DNA from: Erythrobacter sp. CCH5-A1
Lineage (GTDB): Bacteria; Pseudomonadota; Alphaproteobacteria; Sphingomonadales; Sphingomonadaceae
Direction: 5' to 3'
NCBI RefSeq assembly: GCF_001557115.1
Contig: NZ_LSKQ01000292.1
Coordinates: 1-13,573, forward strand
DNA length: 13,573 nt
The translations under genes and the position numbers were made by a program. Position 1 is the first letter of the stretch, and the number at the start of each line of letters is the position of its first letter. Shown in pieces: positions 1 through 6,526 of this stretch. The notes under the pieces were generated by a model. It was not told where the DNA came from. It searched no databases and was given only the letters and a program-made list of their open reading frames with translations.

Positions 1-96
1 CTCCCGGTCACCGGCAACCTCGCCCGCAAGCCCGACCCCGCACCCGCACCCGCATCCTCCCCCGCTCTGGCCGAGGACGACTGGAGCGAATTCTGA
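1..96 (+). CDS. Methyl-accepting chemotaxis protein, C-terminal tail only (partial)
   Basis: Frame 1 is open from the window edge to a TGA at 94-96 and gives only 31 residues. They form a Pro/Ala-rich flexible stretch (PDPAPAPASSPALA) that ends in EDDWSEF. This layout, a disordered linker followed by a terminal x-W-x-x-F pentapeptide, is the usual tail of chemoreceptors that tether CheR and CheB; the classic enterobacterial version is NWETF. The position just upstream of a STAS-cheA-cheR-cheB operon supports the receptor reading. The sensor and signalling domains lie outside the window, so the identity is inferred from the tail and context. The next gene starts 45 bases downstream, so the receptor is probably the first or an early gene of the same operon. 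Confidence 0.6.
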   Translation, partial: LPVTGNLARKPDPAPAPASSPALAEDDWSEF

Positions 97-141
97 CGCT
101 CGTCCGCGCCGCCCCCTCCTTTCCGCACAAGGTTCGCACCC

Positions 142-399
142 ATGATCAGCCTTCCACCCATCTGCGATCGTAGCGCCGCCAGCGCGCTCTATCCGGAAAT
201 CGCGGATTCGCTCGGCCCCGCGCCGCTCGGCGTCGATGCGAGCCGGGTCGAACGGATCGGGCAGGCGATGCTGCAGTTGCTCGTATCGGCGGCGCGCAGC
301 GAGGGCGGCATCGCGATCCATCAGCCGAGCGCCGCCTTCACCGCCGCACTTGCGCTGACCCGGCTCGATCACGTGGTGATGGAAGGTATCGCAGCATGA
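142..399 (+). CDS. Small STAS-domain chemotaxis protein (CheS/CheX-like position)
   Basis: This 85-residue protein looks like a minimal STAS domain. The segment GVDASRVERIGQAMLQLLVSA (residues 30-50) matches the central strand-loop-helix of STAS anti-sigma-antagonist folds. In SpoIIAA-type proteins the equivalent loop carries a phosphorylated Ser (DSSG-like); here the loop reads RIGQAM, so the phosphorylatable Ser is absent and a binding or scaffold role is more likely. The start at 142 follows AAGG at 129-132 with 9-base spacing. The stop overlaps the cheA start (ATGA, 396-399), so translation is probably coupled to CheA. In rhizobial che operons a small protein next to cheA (CheS in Sinorhizobium meliloti) binds CheA and speeds signal loss; equivalence here is inferred from size and position. 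Confidence 0.75.
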   Translation: MISLPPICDRSAASALYPEIADSLGPAPLGVDASRVERIGQAMLQLLVSAARSEGGIAIHQPSAAFTAALALTRLDHVVMEGIAA

Positions 400-2522
400 C
401 CGAAGACGACATCAAACAGATCTTCTTCGTCGAGTGCGAGGAATCGCTCGAGGCGGCCGAGGCGGGTCTTGCCGCCTGCCGCGAGGGCACGCACGACAGC
501 GAGACGATCAACGCGATCTTCCGCGCGGTCCATTCGATCAAGGGCGGCGCGGGGGCCTTCGGGCACACCGCGCTCGCGGCCTACACTCACGGTTTCGAGA
601 ACCTGCTGGGCGACGTGCGCGAGGGCAAGGTGCCGCTTGCACCGGCGCTGGTCGACCTCCTGCTGCTCGCGCTCGATTGCCTGCGCGACCACGTCGAAGC
701 CGCGCGCGGGAGCGGCGCTGTGCCCGACGATGCCGATCTTCTCGCGCGGCTCGAGGCTGCGCGGGCGGGCAACGGCGGGGAGGTTGCCGCCTCCCCGCCC
801 GCGCCCGCCGCGACGCCTGCTCCTGCCGCCGCCGATCCGCTCGACGATCTCGACGCGCTGCTGAGCGAGCTTTCCGCCCCTGCGCCGGCGGCACCTGTCG
901 CACCAGACACCTGGCTGGTGCACATCCGCCCCCATTCCGGCGCCATGACCAAGGGCAGCGAGCCGCTGCTGTGGCTGCGCGAACTGACCGATCTGGGCGG
1001 CACCTGCGAGCATGCCGACATTGCTGCGGTCCCCACCTTCGAGCGGCTCAAGGTCGAGGAGGGCTATCTCGGCTGGACCTTCCGCATGCCCGGCACCGTC
1101 GCGCGCGATGCGGTGGCGGAGATCTTCGATTTCGTCGGCGACGAAGTCGCGCTCGCCTATGACGGCGATCCGATGCCGCCGCCGCGCATTGCCGCCAGCG
1201 CACCTGCGCCGGCCACGCCCCACACCGAGGCGCCGCAGCCGATCCACAAGCCGGAAGCGAGCGCCGCGGCCGCACCGGTCCCGCCCGCCGCTGCCACAGC
1301 CGCCGCCGCAGCCCCCGCTGGCAGCGCCGCCACACAGTCTGTCCGCATCGACCTCAAGAAGCTCGACATGCTGATCGACGGTGTGGGCGAACTGGTGATC
1401 GCCCAGGCCATGCTCGCCCAGCGCCTCACCAACGAGAACCTCGCCCATATCGAGGAGCTGGCCCTGATCGACGGGCTGGTGCGCGACATCCAGGAACATG
1501 CCATGGCGTTCCGCGCCCAGCCGATCAGTTCGGTCTTCGGCCGCGTCCCGCGCCTGCTGCGCGAGCTTGGCGGATCGACCGGCAAGCACGTGAAGCTCGA
1601 GGTCGCGGGCGAGACCACCGAGCTCGACAAGACGGTAATCGAGCGCCTGTCCGAGCCGATGACCCACCTCATCCGCAACGCGGTCGACCACGGGATCGAG
1701 AGCCCCGAGGAACGCCGCGCGGCAGGCAAGGACCCCGAAGGCACCCTGACCCTGTCGGCCGAACAGAAGGCCGGGCGCATCATTATCCGCATCGCCGACG
1801 ACGGGCGCGGGATCGACCGCGACCGGGTGCTGGCCAAGGCCATCTCACAAGGCCTCGTCGCCCCCGAAGCGCAGCTCACCGACGACGACATCAACCAGCT
1901 GATCTTCGCCCCCGGCTTCTCCACCGCCGCGCAGGTCTCGAACATTTCGGGCCGCGGCGTGGGCATGGATGTGGTCAAGCAGAACGTGAAGGAACTGGGC
2001 GGGCGCATCACCATCGAGAGCGTTCCCGGCAAGGGCACCACCTTCAGCCTCGCGCTGCCGCTGACGCTGGCGATTTCGGACGGGATGATCGTCCAGGTCG
2101 GCGACCAGTCGCTGGTGATCCCGCTGACCCACGTGATCGAGAGCCTCCGCCCTACCCCTGCCGACGTCAAGGGCATGGGCACCCGCGCGCAGATGCTCAA
2201 CGCGCGCGGCAGCTTCGTGCCGATCGTGCCGCTGGGCGTGCTGACCGGCGCGGAAGGGGCCACCAGCAACCCCTGCGAGGGCGTGCTGGTGCTGGTCGAG
2301 ACCGAGGGCCACGGCCGCGCCGCGCTTCTGGTCGATGCCATCGCCGACCAGCGCCAGTTCGTGATCAAGGCCTTGGATGCGCATTATCGCCAGATCGATA
2401 GCGTTGCGGGCGCGACGATCCTCGGCAATGGCAAGGTCGCGCTGATCGTCGATGTCGATTTCATCGCCAGCAACGCCGCGCGCCACCTGGTCAGCCATGT
2501 GCCGCTGGCGGCTGCGGCCTGA
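396..2522 (+). CDS. cheA: Chemotaxis histidine kinase CheA
   Basis: The 708-residue cytoplasmic kinase autophosphorylates under receptor/CheW control and passes phosphate to CheY and CheB. The N-terminal HPt domain carries the phospho-His in AVHSIKGGAG (His46). A first Ala/Pro linker (about 125-165) leads to a P2-like response-regulator-binding domain (about 168-252, DTWLVHIRPHSG to FVGDEVAL). A second very Ala/Pro-rich linker (about 255-312) precedes the P3 dimerisation helices, starting at QSVRIDLKKLDMLIDGVGEL. The ATPase domain shows the N box LIRNAVDHGIES (about 425), ADDGRGID (about 467-473) and SGRGVGMDVVK (about 518). A CheW-like P5 domain fills about 560-700. All key residues seem present. 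The start overlaps the STAS gene by 4 bases, and cheR follows after 2 bases. There is one HPt domain and no fused receiver. Confidence 0.97.
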   Translation: MTEDDIKQIFFVECEESLEAAEAGLAACREGTHDSETINAIFRAVHSIKGGAGAFGHTALAAYTHGFENLLGDVREGKVPLAPALVDLLLLALDCLRDHVEAARGSGAVPDDADLLARLEAARAGNGGEVAASPPAPAATPAPAAADPLDDLDALLSELSAPAPAAPVAPDTWLVHIRPHSGAMTKGSEPLLWLRELTDLGGTCEHADIAAVPTFERLKVEEGYLGWTFRMPGTVARDAVAEIFDFVGDEVALAYDGDPMPPPRIAASAPAPATPHTEAPQPIHKPEASAAAAPVPPAAATAAAAAPAGSAATQSVRIDLKKLDMLIDGVGELVIAQAMLAQRLTNENLAHIEELALIDGLVRDIQEHAMAFRAQPISSVFGRVPRLLRELGGSTGKHVKLEVAGETTELDKTVIERLSEPMTHLIRNAVDHGIESPEERRAAGKDPEGTLTLSAEQKAGRIIIRIADDGRGIDRDRVLAKAISQGLVAPEAQLTDDDINQLIFAPGFSTAAQVSNISGRGVGMDVVKQNVKELGGRITIESVPGKGTTFSLALPLTLAISDGMIVQVGDQSLVIPLTHVIESLRPTPADVKGMGTRAQMLNARGSFVPIVPLGVLTGAEGATSNPCEGVLVLVETEGHGRAALLVDAIADQRQFVIKALDAHYRQIDSVAGATILGNGKVALIVDVDFIASNAARHLVSHVPLAAAA

Positions 2523-2524
2523 CC

Positions 2525-3418
2525 ATGCAGGGTTCGGTCGCTCCCTCCGACAGTCAGGCCATGGTCCCCGGTGTCAGCCCGGCGATCTATGGCGAGGCCG
2601 ATTTCCGCCGCGTGGCGGCGCTGATCCACGCCGAGACCGGTATCGTCCTGTCCGAGCGCAAGAAGATGCTCGCCTATTCGCGGCTTGCCCCGCTCGTGCG
2701 TCGCAGCGGGCTGACGAGCTTCGGCGCGTTCCTCGACACGCTCGCGGGCGATCCGCGCACCATGACCGAGGTGGTCGCCGCGCTCACCACCAACCACACC
2801 TATTTCCACCGCGAACCGCATCATTTCGAGCATTTCGAGAGCGTTGTCCGCCCCGATCTGCTGGCCCGCGCGAACGCGGGCGCGGATGTGCGGATCTGGT
2901 CGGCGGGCTGTTCGACCGGTGAGGAGATCTGGACGCTGATGATGGTGCTGCTCGGTCCCGACCGGGCGGCGGGCCTCAAGCTGACGCGGGCCAAATTGAT
3001 CGCGCTGGCCAGCGACATTTCGGTCAATGCGCTCGCGGGGGCGCGGGCGGCCAACTATCCGACGAGCGCGCTCGATGCCCTGCCCGAGGCGTTGCGCCGC
3101 GCCTGGTGCGTGGCAAGCAGCAACGCGAGCGAACCGCGTCTCGCGATCGCCCCGGAAGTGCAGGCGATGGTCCGCTTTCGCGAACTTAACCTGATGGGCG
3201 AATGGCCGATGAACCGTCCCTTCGACGTGATCTTCTGCCGCAACGTCATGATCTATTTCGACATTCCCACCAAGGAACGGCTGATCGAGCGCTTCGCGCG
3301 CCAGCTGGCCCCGGGCGGTCATCTTTATATCGGCCATTCCGAACGCGTCAGCGGGCCTGCCACCGCGCTGCTCGAACCGGTCGGGCCGACCATTTACCGG
3401 CGAAAGGGCCACGCATGA
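2525..3418 (+). CDS. cheR: Chemoreceptor glutamate methyltransferase CheR
   Basis: CheR moves a methyl group from S-adenosylmethionine to receptor glutamates during adaptation. The 297-residue length is normal. The N-terminal helical domain ends in TTNHTYFHREPHHF (about 88-101), the family hallmark. The SAM-binding loop is WSAGCSTGEEIW (about 125-136), with Ile-Trp where many homologues have Pro-Tyr. FDVIFCRNVMIYFD (about 233-247) and APGGHLYIGHSE complete the Rossmann methyltransferase core. The start at 2525 lies 2 bases after the cheA stop with no strong ribosome site, so coupling to cheA is likely. Met13 (base 2561) is a possible alternative start because the first 20 residues are not conserved in type. 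The stop overlaps the cheB start by 4 bases. An upstream receptor with a DWSEF tail gives it a plausible tethering partner. Confidence 0.95.
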   Translation: MQGSVAPSDSQAMVPGVSPAIYGEADFRRVAALIHAETGIVLSERKKMLAYSRLAPLVRRSGLTSFGAFLDTLAGDPRTMTEVVAALTTNHTYFHREPHHFEHFESVVRPDLLARANAGADVRIWSAGCSTGEEIWTLMMVLLGPDRAAGLKLTRAKLIALASDISVNALAGARAANYPTSALDALPEALRRAWCVASSNASEPRLAIAPEVQAMVRFRELNLMGEWPMNRPFDVIFCRNVMIYFDIPTKERLIERFARQLAPGGHLYIGHSERVSGPATALLEPVGPTIYRRKGHA

Positions 3419-4488
3419 CCATACGGGTCCTGATTGTCGACGATTCCCCGCTGATGCGCGCGCTGCTCCAGCACCGGCTGGCGCGCGAGAGCGACATGAC
3501 CGTGATCGGCACCGCCGCCGATGCCGCCGAAGCGCGCGGGATGATCAAGGCGCTCAATCCCGATGTGGTGACGCTCGACATCGAGATGCCGGGGATGGAC
3601 GGCCTCAGCTTCCTCGAGAAGATCATGCAGCTGCGCCCGACCCCGGTGATCCTTGTCTCGGGCGCGACCGAGGCCGGGGCGAGCGCCACCGCGCGCGGGC
3701 TGCAGCTGGGCGCGGTGGGATGCATCGCCAAGTCGCAGTTGCGGATGAACCCGGGCGAAGAGGACGACGGTGCGCTGCCCGACATGGTGCGCGAGGCGGC
3801 GCGGGTGCGCTTCATCCACACCCCCGCCCCGCCGCCGCCCCGCGCGCCTGCGCCCGAGCCTGCGAGCGCGCCTGCCGGGCTGCTCCCCGCGCTCCCGGAT
3901 GTGATCGTCATCGGTGCCTCGACCGGCGGCGTGGAGGCGCTCCACACCGTGCTCGCGGGCTTTCCTGCCGATTGCCCGCCGACGCTGGTGGTCCAGCACA
4001 TCAACGGCTGCTTTGCGGGCGCGATCGCGCAGTCCTTCGACCGTGCGGTTCGTCCGCGGGTGATGCTGGCGGAAAGCGACATGCCGCTGGAGCGGGGCAT
4101 GGTGCTGCTGGCGCCGGGCAATGACCGCCATCTGCAGGTCGCCTCGGCCGGCATGCGGGGCCTGCGCTGCGTGCTGCGCGAGGGCGAGCCGGTCACCGGG
4201 CACCGCCCCAGCGTCGACCGGCTGTTCGCCTCGCTCGCCTCCACCCTCGGCGGCACGCGGGGGAGCCGCGGGCTCGGCATCCTGCTGACCGGCATGGGGC
4301 AGGACGGCGCCCAGGGCATGGCCCAGCTCGCCAGCATCGGTGCGCGCACGATTGCGCAGGACCAGGCGAGCTGCGTGGTGTTCGGCATGCCGCGCGCCGC
4401 GATCGAACTGGGCGCGGCGGGCGAGGTGCTGCCGCTGGACCGCATTGCGCCCGCCATCTTCACCCCGGCCCGGGCGACCGCGTCATGA
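3415..4488 (+). CDS. cheB: Chemotaxis response regulator / protein-glutamate methylesterase CheB
   Basis: CheB removes receptor methyl groups (and can deamidate glutamines) when phosphorylated by CheA. The 357-residue protein has a receiver domain (about 1-125) with acidic pocket Asp9/Asp10 and phospho-acceptor Asp55 in TLDIEMPGMDG. A Pro/Ala-rich linker (about 137-160) leads to the methylesterase domain with Ser169 in IGASTGGVEAL, His195 in VVQHI and Asp297 in LTGMGQDGAQGM, the expected catalytic triad. Two departures from common CheB sequences are visible: AKSQ replaces the usual AKP after the receiver Lys, and INGCFAG follows the catalytic His where MPPGF is typical. The start at 3415 was chosen because it begins the MTIRVLIVDDS receiver strand and overlaps the cheR stop as ATGA. 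The frame stays open upstream to 3202, but that part is an out-of-frame reading of cheR. Confidence 0.96.
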   Translation: MTIRVLIVDDSPLMRALLQHRLARESDMTVIGTAADAAEARGMIKALNPDVVTLDIEMPGMDGLSFLEKIMQLRPTPVILVSGATEAGASATARGLQLGAVGCIAKSQLRMNPGEEDDGALPDMVREAARVRFIHTPAPPPPRAPAPEPASAPAGLLPALPDVIVIGASTGGVEALHTVLAGFPADCPPTLVVQHINGCFAGAIAQSFDRAVRPRVMLAESDMPLERGMVLLAPGNDRHLQVASAGMRGLRCVLREGEPVTGHRPSVDRLFASLASTLGGTRGSRGLGILLTGMGQDGAQGMAQLASIGARTIAQDQASCVVFGMPRAAIELGAAGEVLPLDRIAPAIFTPARATAS

Positions 4489-5051
4489 GCGACATGACCC
4501 CCTTCCTCCAGCCGGCGGCCGCCGCCGAAATTCTGCGCGTCACCATCGTCCAGGGCGAGGCCAAGGCGAGCAGCGACCCGCGCGTCGAGATGAGCACCAT
4601 CCTCGGTAGCTGCGTTGCCACCTGCATGTTCGATCCGGTCTCGCGGGTGGGCGGGATGAACCACTTCCTTCTTGCCGAGCCACCTAAGCATGTCCGCCAT
4701 CAGGAATTCGACAGCGACTACGGCCTGTTCCTGATGGAGCTCCTGATCAACGAGATGCTCGGGATGGGCGCCATCAAGAGCCGGCTGCGGGCGCGGCTTT
4801 ACGGGGGCGCGAACCTCAACCCCGATCTGTCGCCGATCGGCACCGCCAATGCCGCCTTCGCCCGCCAGTTCCTTGAACGCGAGAGAATCCCCTGCGTGTT
4901 CGAGGATCTCGAGGGCACCCAGGCGCGCCGCATCCAGTTCCGTCCCGCCAGCGGCCAGGTCCGCGCGCGCCTCGTGCCCTCTGACGTTGCCCCTACGGAG
5001 AAACCACTGGGGCGGCCGCAATCGGCGCTTGGGACGGTCGAGCTATTCTAG
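4485..5051 (+). CDS. cheD: Chemoreceptor glutamine deamidase CheD
   Basis: CheD converts specific receptor glutamines to glutamate and helps set receptor sensitivity. The 188-residue protein has the catalytic Cys43 in STILGSCVATC and the catalytic-type His60 in GGMNHFLL, followed by YGGANL, all hallmarks of the family. The fold appears to end near residue 165; the last 20 or so residues (SDVAPTEKPLGRPQSALGTV) are a likely disordered tail. The start overlaps the cheB stop by 4 bases (ATGA), which suggests that the two receptor-modifying enzymes are made together. No CheC or CheX, the usual CheD partners in Firmicutes, is encoded in the window. An internal Met4 start is possible but would lose the overlap. 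Confidence 0.95.
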   Translation: MSDMTPFLQPAAAAEILRVTIVQGEAKASSDPRVEMSTILGSCVATCMFDPVSRVGGMNHFLLAEPPKHVRHQEFDSDYGLFLMELLINEMLGMGAIKSRLRARLYGGANLNPDLSPIGTANAAFARQFLERERIPCVFEDLEGTQARRIQFRPASGQVRARLVPSDVAPTEKPLGRPQSALGTVELF

Positions 5052-5057
5052 ATTCAA

Positions 5058-5063
5058 ACGGAG
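5058..5063 (+). promoter_or_regulatory. Ribosome binding site of cheY
   Basis: ACGGAG lies 6 bases before the ATG at 5070, in the 18-base gap after the cheD stop. It suggests that cheY is initiated independently rather than by coupling. Confidence 0.55.
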
Positions 5064-5069
5064 CCCATC

Positions 5070-5453
5070 ATGCAAGCCAGCAACTCTGCCCCCATCCGTG
5101 TGCTCACGGTCGACGACAGTGCCTCCATGCGCGCGCTCCTCTTGGGCGCGCTCACCTCGCGCGGTTTTGCCGTGGAACAGTGCGAGGACGGTCAGGAGGC
5201 GCTCGAATGGCTCGCCTCGAACGAGGTCGACGTGATCATCACCGACATCAACATGCCGCGCCTCGACGGCTTCGGGCTGATCGAGAAGCTGCGCACCAGC
5301 GCGCTCCACGCCGAACGCCCGATCCTGGTGCTGACCACCGAAAGCTCCGACGAGAAGAAGCAGCGCGCCCGCAATGCCGGGGCGACCGGCTGGATCGTCA
5401 AGCCCTTCGACGCCGACAAGCTCACCGCGGCGCTGCGCCGCGTGATCCACTGA
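5070..5453 (+). CDS. cheY: Single-domain chemotaxis response regulator CheY
   Basis: This 127-residue protein is a stand-alone receiver domain. It has the acidic pair Asp15/Asp16 in VLTVDDSASMRALL, phospho-acceptor Asp59 in IITDINMPRLDG, the switch Thr in VLTTESS and the invariant Lys in WIVKPFDADKL. It carries no output domain, so it either binds a motor or other target, or acts as a phosphate sink. It sits between cheD and cheW. It is the only free-standing CheY in the window, whereas rhizobial che operons of related layout usually have two, so a second CheY may be encoded elsewhere. The start is supported by ACGGAG at 5058-5063. Confidence 0.95.
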   Translation: MQASNSAPIRVLTVDDSASMRALLLGALTSRGFAVEQCEDGQEALEWLASNEVDVIITDINMPRLDGFGLIEKLRTSALHAERPILVLTTESSDEKKQRARNAGATGWIVKPFDADKLTAALRRVIH

Positions 5454-5464
5454 CCCTGCCCGCC

Positions 5465-5473
5465 GGAAGAGGA
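5465..5473 (+). promoter_or_regulatory. Strong ribosome binding site of cheW
   Basis: GGAAGAGGA lies 8 bases before the ATG at 5482. It is one of the two best Shine-Dalgarno matches in the window and fits a high demand for the coupling protein CheW. Confidence 0.65.
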
Positions 5474-5481
5474 CCGCTCCC

Positions 5482-5922
5482 ATGCGCCACGAACTCATCA
5501 CCTTCGGCATCGCCAGCCAGCGCTTCGGCATCGACATCATGACCGTGCGCGAGATCCGCGCCTGGTCGCCCGTCACCCGCCTGCCGCGTGTGCCCGACTA
5601 TGTCGCGGGCGTGGTCAACCTGCGCGGCGCGGTGCTGCCGGTGATCGACCTCGCCGCCCGCCTCGGCTGGACGCCGACCGAAGCGACCCCGCGCAACCCG
5701 ATCATCGTCATCGAGCACGAGGGCCAGATGCGCGGGCTGATCGTCCACGACGTCGCCGACATCGTCTCGATCGAGGCCGGCACGCTCCAGCAGCCCGATG
5801 CGATGGGGCAGGAGAGCATCACGCATTTCCTCGAAGGTATCGCCCCGCTGGGCGACGATATGGTGATGGTGCTCGATCTGGCGCGGCTGATGGCCGACGA
5901 GCCGCTCGAACTGGCGGCCTGA
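5482..5922 (+). CDS. cheW: Chemotaxis coupling protein CheW
   Basis: CheW links receptors to CheA in signalling arrays. The 146-residue protein is a single CheW domain: ITFGIASQRFGIDIMTVREI forms the first strands, and VVNLRGAVLPVIDL (residues 44-57) is the family core with Arg48, the residue usually needed for receptor and kinase contact. The C-terminal part (FLEGIAPLGDDMVMVLDLARLM) is also typical. It has its own strong ribosome site (GGAAGAGGA, 5465-5473) and ends 2 bases before the next gene. There is no fused receiver, so it is not CheV. Confidence 0.95.
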   Translation: MRHELITFGIASQRFGIDIMTVREIRAWSPVTRLPRVPDYVAGVVNLRGAVLPVIDLAARLGWTPTEATPRNPIIVIEHEGQMRGLIVHDVADIVSIEAGTLQQPDAMGQESITHFLEGIAPLGDDMVMVLDLARLMADEPLELAA

Positions 5923-5924
5923 AC

Positions 5925-6230
5925 ATGAGCCGCCCCCTTCACGCGCCTGCGCGAACATCCGCAGGCGCGCCCCATTCGCCCGCGCTGCTAGCCGGGATCG
6001 CGGGTCATCTGGCGACCTTTGCCGAGGATGCCGAGGCCTTCGGGATCGTGCTGTGCAGCGACTATGATGTCGCCACGCGCTATCTCGTCCAGCTTCAGCA
6101 GATCGACCGCCTCGCGCAGTCCTTGCGCGAGATGGCGAATGTGCTTTCCGCCGCCGACCCCGACGCCGCGGTCGCCGCGATCCGGTTGGGCGAGCTGCGC
6201 CTCGCGCTGGAGGCGATCGATGCGCGCTGA
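5925..6230 (+). CDS. Small helical chemotaxis protein with DxxxQ motif (CheT/CheZ-like candidate)
   Basis: This protein of 101 residues has no domain I recognise with certainty. From residue 19 it reads as two or three amphipathic helices. One holds the segment VQLQQIDRLAQSLREMANVL (residues 55-74), in which Asp61 and Gln65 are spaced D-x-x-x-Q. The same spacing forms the active site of the CheY-P phosphatase CheZ (D143/Q147 in E. coli, QDLTGQ). From memory, it also occurs in CheT, a small protein encoded at the end of the S. meliloti che operon. The gene lies 2 bases after the cheW stop, so translation is probably coupled. The first 18 residues are low-complexity and encode a perfect 10-base inverted repeat. 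A phosphatase or CheR-binding role is inference; the small size and the lack of a long four-helix bundle argue against true CheZ. It overlaps the next gene by 11 bases. Confidence 0.72.
   Translation: MSRPLHAPARTSAGAPHSPALLAGIAGHLATFAEDAEAFGIVLCSDYDVATRYLVQLQQIDRLAQSLREMANVLSAADPDAAVAAIRLGELRLALEAIDAR
5942..5969 (+). repeat. Perfect 10-bp inverted repeat (RNA hairpin) at the start of the DxxxQ gene
   Basis: CGCGCCTGCG (5942-5951) and CGCAGGCGCG (5960-5969) are exact reverse complements separated by the 8-base loop CGAACATC. The hairpin begins 17 bases after the first base of the start codon at 5925. No U-run follows, so it is not a standard intrinsic terminator. It may slow translation entry or RNA decay between cheW and the downstream genes, or reflect high GC only. 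Confidence 0.6.
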
Positions 6231-6522
6231 GCGGGCGCTGCTGGGGCTTCAGGCGACCGGCGTCGTGCTGGCGCTGGTCGCGGCGCTGGTGTGGCCGCGC
6301 CCCGGCCAGGCGGCGCTGCTGGTGCCGCTGAACGGCAGCGACGCGCGCGGCGTGATCGCCTGGGCGCAGCGCGAGGACGCACCGCTGCTCACACTCGACA
6401 CATCCCGCGGGCGCGTGATCGCCCGCGTCGCCGACAATGCCGGCCTGCTGCGCGCGCTTGGCCACGGCATCCTGCCTATCGCCGCCCGCGTGCGCGGTTG
6501 CCAATCCGAGAGCGCGGGGTAG
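6220..6522 (+). CDS. Small membrane-anchored or exported protein of unknown function
   Basis: This 100-residue protein starts [14 protein letters not shown] and has one hydrophobic segment (about residues 7-24, [18 protein letters not shown]), followed by [10 protein letters not shown]. This could be a signal peptide (possible cut near GQA) or a single membrane anchor with the rest outside the cytoplasm. The remainder, with [19 protein letters not shown], a short strand-like middle, and [14 protein letters not shown], matches no family I can name. A single Cys lies near the C-terminus (residue 94), not at a lipobox, so it is not an obvious lipoprotein. The start overlaps the previous gene by 11 bases and the stop lies 4 bases before the next MCP, so it belongs to the operon. 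A receptor accessory or periplasmic binding role is only a guess. A longer frame opens at 6019 but overlaps the DxxxQ gene. Confidence 0.65.
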   Translation: MRAERALLGLQATGVVLALVAALVWPRPGQAALLVPLNGSDARGVIAWAQREDAPLLTLDTSRGRVIARVADNAGLLRALGHGILPIAARVRGCQSESAG

Positions 6523-6526
6523 AAAC

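Noticed and set aside
779..1330. Low-complexity GC-rich stretches inside cheA as possible insertions
   Set aside because: They encode the Ala/Pro linkers normally found between CheA domains, and the frame stays intact.
369..1691. Long minus-strand open frame opposite cheA (440 codons)
   Set aside because: It is antisense to clear CheA domains, is rich in Arg/Gly/Ala repeats and shows no domain; high GC leaves such frames open by chance.
3202..3414. Upstream extension of cheB inside cheR
   Set aside because: The 71 extra residues are a shifted-frame reading of conserved cheR sequence; the receiver domain begins at Met 3415.
3348..5021. Long minus-strand open frame opposite cheB and cheD (557 codons)
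   Set aside because: It mirrors well-supported genes on the plus strand, is Ser/Ala/Arg-rich, and has no recognisable motif.
6437..6526. Upstream extension of the six-helix MCP to an ATG at 6437
   Set aside because: The extra 30 residues overlap the small membrane protein gene, include several Cys/Arg residues and no signal, whereas the ATG at 6527 has a suitable ribosome site and follows the stop by 4 bases.
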